Origin: Myxococcaceae bacterium
Lineage (GTDB): Bacteria; Myxococcota_A; Polyangia; Polyangiales; Ga0077539
NCBI GenBank assembly: GCA_004297725.1
Contig: SCUS01000133.1
Coordinates: 1 to 64,000, forward strand
Length of the DNA stretch: 64,000 nt
Reading direction: 5' to 3'
Position 1 is the first letter of the stretch, and each line of letters opens with the position of its first letter. Under the pieces are notes generated by a model, which had not been told where the DNA came from, ran no database searches, and saw nothing but the letters and a program-made list of their open reading frames with translations. Below are positions 60,289 to 64,000 of this stretch, piece after piece. The position numbers and the translations under genes were made by a program.

Positions 60289-61518
60289 ATGACTGAAGCA
60301 CGATCGCTCGACGCCCGACTGCATCACCCGCTGCCCGAGCTCCCTGAGCCCGCGGTGACGCTCTCGGAGATCTCATCGCTGCGCGCCGCCGGCGTCGCCG
60401 CGGGCATCAAGGCCAGCGGGCGCCCCGACGTGGCGCTGCTCGTCGCCGACGCGCCGGTCGCGTGCGCGGGCATCTTCACGCAGAACCTCTTCCCCGCGGC
60501 GCCCGTCGTCGTGAGCCGCGAGCACCTGCGCGCCAACGGAGGAATGATCCGCGCGGTGGTCGTCAACAGCGGCAACGCCAACGCGTGCACCGGCGAGCGG
60601 GGCCTCGCGGACGCGAGGGAGATGTGCGACCGCGTGGCCGCCGCGCTGGGCTGCCGCCCGGACGAGGTGCTCGTGTGCAGCACCGGGGTCATCGGCCACG
60701 CGCTCCCGATGGAGCGGGTGCGCGCCGGCATCGACCTGTGCGTGGCCGCGCTGTCTTCCGAGCGCGAGGCGGGCCGGCGCTTTCTCGGCGCCATCATGAC
60801 CACCGACGCCTTTCCCAAGGAGCACGGGCTCGCGCTGCCGGACGCGCGCATCGCCGGGGTGTGCAAGGGCGCGGGGATGATCCACCCCGACATGGCCACG
60901 ATGCTGGCCTTCGTCGCGACCGACGCCCGCGCCACCCCCGAGGAGCTTCGGGCGGCCATCGGCGACGTCGCCGCGCGCAGCTTCAACGCCGTGCACGTCG
61001 ACACGCACCCGAGCACCAACGACACCTTCCTGCTGCTTGCGACCGGGCGCGCCGAGGCGGGCTTCGGGCGCCTCCAGCGCGAGGTCACCGACGTCGCGGG
61101 CCACCTCGCGTGGCTCATCGCGCGCGACGGCGAGGGGGCCACCAAGGTCACGACGATCCAGGTCACCGGGGCGCGCGACCACGCCGCCGCGAGGGAGGTC
61201 GCCGACACCGTCGCGCACAGCGCCCTCGTGCGCACCGCCCTCTTCGGCAACGACCCCAACTGGGGGCGCTTCGTCTCCCAGGTGGGCAACGCGAAGTCCG
61301 TGCGCAGCGTGGCGGGGCTGCGCTGCACGCTCCAGGGCGTCACGGTCTTCGAGCACGACGCCCCGACGGACTTCGACCGCGCCGCCCTCTCCGCCGCGAT
61401 GCGCGCGGAGAACCTGGTGCTGGAGATCGCCCTCACCGAGGGCGACGGCGCGGCGATGCTGATGACCAGCGACCTCGGCTACCGCTACGTCGAGGTCAAC
61501 GCCGAGTACACGACCTGA
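60289..61518 (+). CDS. argJ: Glutamate N-acetyltransferase / amino-acid N-acetyltransferase
   Basis: 409 aa. Transfers acetyl from N-acetylornithine to glutamate, recycling acetate in arginine synthesis; some members also use acetyl-CoA. The autocleavage site is KGAGMIHPDMATML (the Thr of M-A-T-M-L is the nucleophile, giving two subunits). Other family blocks: VNSGNANACTG, CSTGVIG, TTDAFPKE, TNDTFLLLATG and GNDPNWGRF. No other arginine gene is adjacent. Confidence 0.96.
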   Translation: MTEARSLDARLHHPLPELPEPAVTLSEISSLRAAGVAAGIKASGRPDVALLVADAPVACAGIFTQNLFPAAPVVVSREHLRANGGMIRAVVVNSGNANACTGERGLADAREMCDRVAAALGCRPDEVLVCSTGVIGHALPMERVRAGIDLCVAALSSEREAGRRFLGAIMTTDAFPKEHGLALPDARIAGVCKGAGMIHPDMATMLAFVATDARATPEELRAAIGDVAARSFNAVHVDTHPSTNDTFLLLATGRAEAGFGRLQREVTDVAGHLAWLIARDGEGATKVTTIQVTGARDHAAAREVADTVAHSALVRTALFGNDPNWGRFVSQVGNAKSVRSVAGLRCTLQGVTVFEHDAPTDFDRAALSAAMRAENLVLEIALTEGDGAAMLMTSDLGYRYVEVNAEYTT

Positions 61519-61525
61519 GCGGCGC

Positions 61526-62377
61526 TCACCACTTGTAGAAGCCCTCGCCGGTCTTCTTCCCCAGCTTGCCCGCGCGCACCATCTGCCTCAGCAGCGGGGG
61601 CGCGCGAAACTGCTCCCCCAGCTCGCGGTGAAGGTGGTCGAGGATCGCCAGCCGCACGTCGAGCCCGACCAGGTCGGTCAGCCGTAGCGGACCCATCGGG
61701 TGGCGGTAGCCCAGCTCCATGGCGCGGTCGATGTCCTCGGCGCTGGCCACCCCCTGCTCCAGCATCCGGATGGCCTCGGCGCCGAGCGCCACGCCCAGCC
61801 GGCTGGTCGCGAAGCCCGGCATGTCGCGCACCACGATGGGCGTCTTCGAGAGCCTCGCCGCGAAGGCCAGGGCTCGGTCGATGCTCGCCTCCGCCGTGCG
61901 CACGCCGCGCACGATCTCGAGCAGCTCCATCACCGGAACCGGGTTGAAGAAGTGCAGCCCCACGAGCCTCGACGGGTCGCGCAGCGACGCCCCCAGCTCG
62001 GTGATGGAGAGCGACGAGGTGTTGGACCCGAGGAGCGCCGACGAGGGAGCGAGCGCGTCGACCCGCTGCAGCAGCTCGCGCTTGAGCTCGATGCGCTCGG
62101 GCACCGCCTCGATCACCACGTCGGCCCCCTCGACCGCCGCGCCCAGGTCGCCGCCCCAGCCGATGCGGCCGAGCGCCTCGTCGCGCTGCGCCGCCGTGAG
62201 CCTCGCCTTCGCCACCATGCGGTCGAGCGAGTCGCGGACGCCCTTGATCCCCTTCTCCCGCGCCCCCTCCGAGGGATCGCTCACGTGGACGGTAAACCCC
62301 GCGGACGCGCACACCTGCGCGATGCCGTGACCCATGGTGCCCGCGCCGAGCACCGCAACCTTCGTCGTCTCGCTCAT
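61526..62377 (-). CDS. 3-hydroxybutyryl-CoA dehydrogenase
   Basis: 283 aa, standard length. NAD-binding VAVLGAGTMGHGIAQVCA (G-x-G-x-x-G), then SNTSSLSITELG, the catalytic His in LVGLHFFNPVPVM, and DMPGFATSRLGVAL. The C-terminal substrate domain ends KLGKKTGEGFYKW. Converts acetoacetyl-CoA and 3-hydroxybutyryl-CoA. Start ATG 62377, 14 bp after the MerR-like gene on the same strand. The thiolase at 56110 could supply its substrate but is not in the same operon. Confidence 0.94.
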   Translation of the reverse strand: MSETTKVAVLGAGTMGHGIAQVCASAGFTVHVSDPSEGAREKGIKGVRDSLDRMVAKARLTAAQRDEALGRIGWGGDLGAAVEGADVVIEAVPERIELKRELLQRVDALAPSSALLGSNTSSLSITELGASLRDPSRLVGLHFFNPVPVMELLEIVRGVRTAEASIDRALAFAARLSKTPIVVRDMPGFATSRLGVALGAEAIRMLEQGVASAEDIDRAMELGYRHPMGPLRLTDLVGLDVRLAILDHLHRELGEQFRAPPLLRQMVRAGKLGKKTGEGFYKW

Positions 62378-62391
62378 CGCGGGCGTTGATA

Positions 62392-63636
62392 TCACATCGC
62401 CCTGGAGGCCCGCCGCCCCCGCCGCGCCGCCTCCCGGGCCGCCGCCCCGCCGAACGCGACCACCCCGCGCGCCGCCTCCGCAGAGCCCGCCCGATCGCCG
62501 GCCCGGAGCCGCCACGCCGAGAGCGCGAGGCCCGCGTTGGCCTCGATGACGTCGAGCTCCCCGGTCGCCCTGCGGCGGTCGTCCGAGGGGATCGTCGCGA
62601 GCTCGGCCATCAGCGCGCCGAGCTCCACGCTCGGGCGGTCGGATCCCCAGCGCGCGGGCAGCGCGAGCCAGGTGACCGCGAGGGTCCACCGCAGCCGCAG
62701 GCGCTCGACGAGGTCGACCGCCGCGGAGGCGTCGATCGCCCTGAGCGCCGCGAGGCGAGGGACCAGCCCGAGCACGCCGTCGCCTGCGCGGGCCGCGGCC
62801 ATCGCCCCGGCGCACCAGCCCAGCGCCGACGCGAGGGTAGAGCCGGGCGCGCCCGCAGGTGCCGTGGAGAGCGCCGTCGCCGCCTCGATCCACCGCCGCG
62901 ACCGCATCGCCGCCACGCCGCGAGCGACCGCGCTCCAGCCTCCCTGCTCCGGCAACCGCCCGGTGGGCACGGGCACCATCACCCCGAGCCGGGCGCGCTC
63001 CTCGTGCGCTTCTGGCTCGTCTGCCGAGAGCGCCTGCTCGAGCGCCGCCGCCCGCAGCGCGCCTCCCTCCACCCTCGCCGCCGCGATCGGCAGCCACGGC
63101 GCCAGCTTCGCGCCCGCCGCAGCCTCAAGCGCCTCCCCCGCGACCGTCACCCTGGCCTGTTCCTCCCGCTCGACCCAGCGCGCCGCGAGCTCGTCCAGCC
63201 ACGCCGTCGGATCGTGCGCGGCGCCGGAGACCAGGGCGTCGGGATCGATCCTCGCGAGCCCGGCGTCGATCATCGCCACCACGGCCTCGAGCGGCAGTCG
63301 GGCGCGCGTGCGACCGGCCTCCGGCGCTCCCCCGGCGCGGTCGCCGTTCACCCAGCGGGTGAGCGTCGCGCAGTCCTCGGGACCGGCGTGCGAGAGCGGC
63401 CCCGAAAGCCAGCGCTGCGCCTGCGAGAGCGAGCCTCCCGCGTCGCGGATCGCCCTCACCCGGGCCACCGCGGCCTGGTGCTCCGGGCCGTACCACGCGA
63501 GCGTCGCCGCGCTCTTCTCGGGCGCCGGGACCAGGCCGAGCTCGACGTAGTGGTGCACCTGGTCGCGCGTCACGCCGAGCGCGCGCTCCAGCTCGCCGAT
63601 TCTCAGGTGCCGACGGCCGGGCCTCCCGGTCGCCAT
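62392..63636 (-). CDS. MerR-like regulator with long C-terminal region
   Basis: 414 aa. The N-terminal 70 residues form a MerR-type winged helix (LRIGELERALGVTRDQVHHY, VELGLVPAPEKSA). The remaining 340 residues are helical and Ala/Arg-rich, possibly TPR-like, with no cysteine-based metal site or known ligand domain. Its length is far above the usual 110-280 for the family. It is placed 3 bp downstream of a lipid-kinase gene and 14 bp upstream of the dehydrogenase gene, so it may control this operon. Confidence 0.72.
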   Translation of the reverse strand: MATGRPGRRHLRIGELERALGVTRDQVHHYVELGLVPAPEKSAATLAWYGPEHQAAVARVRAIRDAGGSLSQAQRWLSGPLSHAGPEDCATLTRWVNGDRAGGAPEAGRTRARLPLEAVVAMIDAGLARIDPDALVSGAAHDPTAWLDELAARWVEREEQARVTVAGEALEAAAGAKLAPWLPIAAARVEGGALRAAALEQALSADEPEAHEERARLGVMVPVPTGRLPEQGGWSAVARGVAAMRSRRWIEAATALSTAPAGAPGSTLASALGWCAGAMAAARAGDGVLGLVPRLAALRAIDASAAVDLVERLRLRWTLAVTWLALPARWGSDRPSVELGALMAELATIPSDDRRRATGELDVIEANAGLALSAWRLRAGDRAGSAEAARGVVAFGGAAAREAARRGRRASRAM

Positions 63637-63639
63637 CGG

Positions 63640-64000
63640 TCAGGTCGCTCGCAGCACACGCACGGCGCCGGGCAGCACCGACATCCGGGCAGGCAGCGTC
63701 CCCGGGGCCTCGCCGTCGATGTCGAGCGGAACGTCCCCGCGCGTGCTCTCGACCTCGATCACCCTCCCCCGGGCGGAGATCACCCTGGGCTCGCCGAGGT
63801 GCGTGCCCTTGTAGATCTTCGGGAAGTTCTGGATGACGTCCCCGAGGCCCATGTCCCCGAGGCCCACCACCTCGAAGAGTCCGTCCGACTGGTCGGCGTC
63901 CGGCGCCATGATCATCCCGCCGCCGAACGCGCGGCCGTTGCAGACCGCGAAGAGCATCGCCTTGTCCTCGTAGATCAGCTCGCCGTCGACGCGCACCCGC
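63640..64000 (-). CDS. Diacylglycerol/lipid kinase, C-terminal part (cut by window end)
   Basis: About 120 C-terminal residues are visible; the start lies beyond the window. AVCNGRAFGGGMIMAPDADQSDGLFEV is the conserved second half of the DagK/YegS/BmrU family, including the G-G-G loop and the D-G-x-F/L motif. PLDIDGEAPGTLPARMSVLP is the family's C-terminal strand. The enzyme would phosphorylate diacylglycerol or a related lipid. First visible gene of the operon with the MerR-like regulator. Confidence 0.85.
   Translation of the reverse strand, partial: RVRVDGELIYEDKAMLFAVCNGRAFGGGMIMAPDADQSDGLFEVVGLGDMGLGDVIQNFPKIYKGTHLGEPRVISARGRVIEVESTRGDVPLDIDGEAPGTLPARMSVLPGAVRVLRAT

Overview
The window is very GC-rich chromosomal DNA that looks myxobacterial (phylum Myxococcota, order Polyangiales or a relative). 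This is inferred from several traits. There are many serine/threonine kinases with C-terminal membrane tails. There are three sigma-54 activators of different architecture, one carrying an FHA domain. Lipoproteins carry Asp/Ala/Pro-rich linkers after the lipobox, and several secreted proteins have no obvious family. Genes are densely packed on both strands, often with 4-nt ATGA/GTGA overlaps. I see no insertion sequence, prophage, integrase, rRNA or CRISPR array.

Layout. 1-477: non-coding, with a perfect 36-bp inverted repeat followed by about seven 34-bp tandem repeats. 478-3614 (minus): aspartokinase, a small secreted protein and an NtrC-type response regulator. 3662-7203 (plus): a secreted unknown and a BNR-propeller lipoprotein. 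7211-13537 (minus): a STAS-like protein and two tandem ArnT-like (GT39/PMT) membrane glycosyltransferases. 13645-14127: tRNA-Leu(UAG) and a small unknown gene. 14099-18305 (minus): a DUF1517-like protein followed by three lipoproteins, two of which are built from repeated domains. 18323-21610 (minus): EttA (ABC-F) and a HEAT-repeat/methyltransferase fusion. 21744-23192: metallophosphoesterase. 23250-27475 (minus): aconitase and a poly-gamma-glutamate-hydrolase-like lipoprotein. 27672-29270: alpha/beta-hydrolase lipoprotein.

29362-42209 is a signalling region. It holds a GAF-PAS-PP2C phosphatase, a large kinase/AAA-ATPase coupled by ATGA overlaps to a SiaC/STAS-like antagonist and an HATPase kinase, an FHA-sigma54 activator divergent from a Ser/Thr kinase, a TPR-PEGA protein and an FG-GAP lipoprotein. 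42217-45269: a lysine-ketoglutarate-reductase-like enzyme, a two-gene unknown pair and a YhhQ queuosine-precursor transporter. 45333-49949 (minus): a Gld-type ABC exporter operon (ATPase, permease, GldG-like, DUF4340). 50127-52095: thioesterase, a Tat-exported kinase-like protein and a YbjN-like protein. 52233-56113: a two-component pair (NtrC-type regulator and 7TM-PAS histidine kinase). 56110-59961 (minus): an FGE-like secreted protein, a degenerate membrane-anchored pseudokinase and a thiolase. 60289-61518: argJ. 61526-64000 (minus): a lipid kinase (cut by the window end), a MerR-like regulator and 3-hydroxybutyryl-CoA dehydrogenase.

The most promising candidates for something undescribed are five. 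First, the partner-switching module at 29362-36335. Second, the pseudokinase with an FGE-like protein lacking the usual catalytic cysteine (57353-59961). Third, the Tat-exported Fam20/PI4K-like kinase candidate (50629-51684). Fourth, the repeated-domain lipoprotein cluster (14718-17761). Fifth, a recurring arrangement in which a -10-like hexamer sits 6-10 nt before the start codon with no Shine-Dalgarno, which suggests widespread leaderless transcription. All functions are read from sequence motifs by eye; no database search was run.
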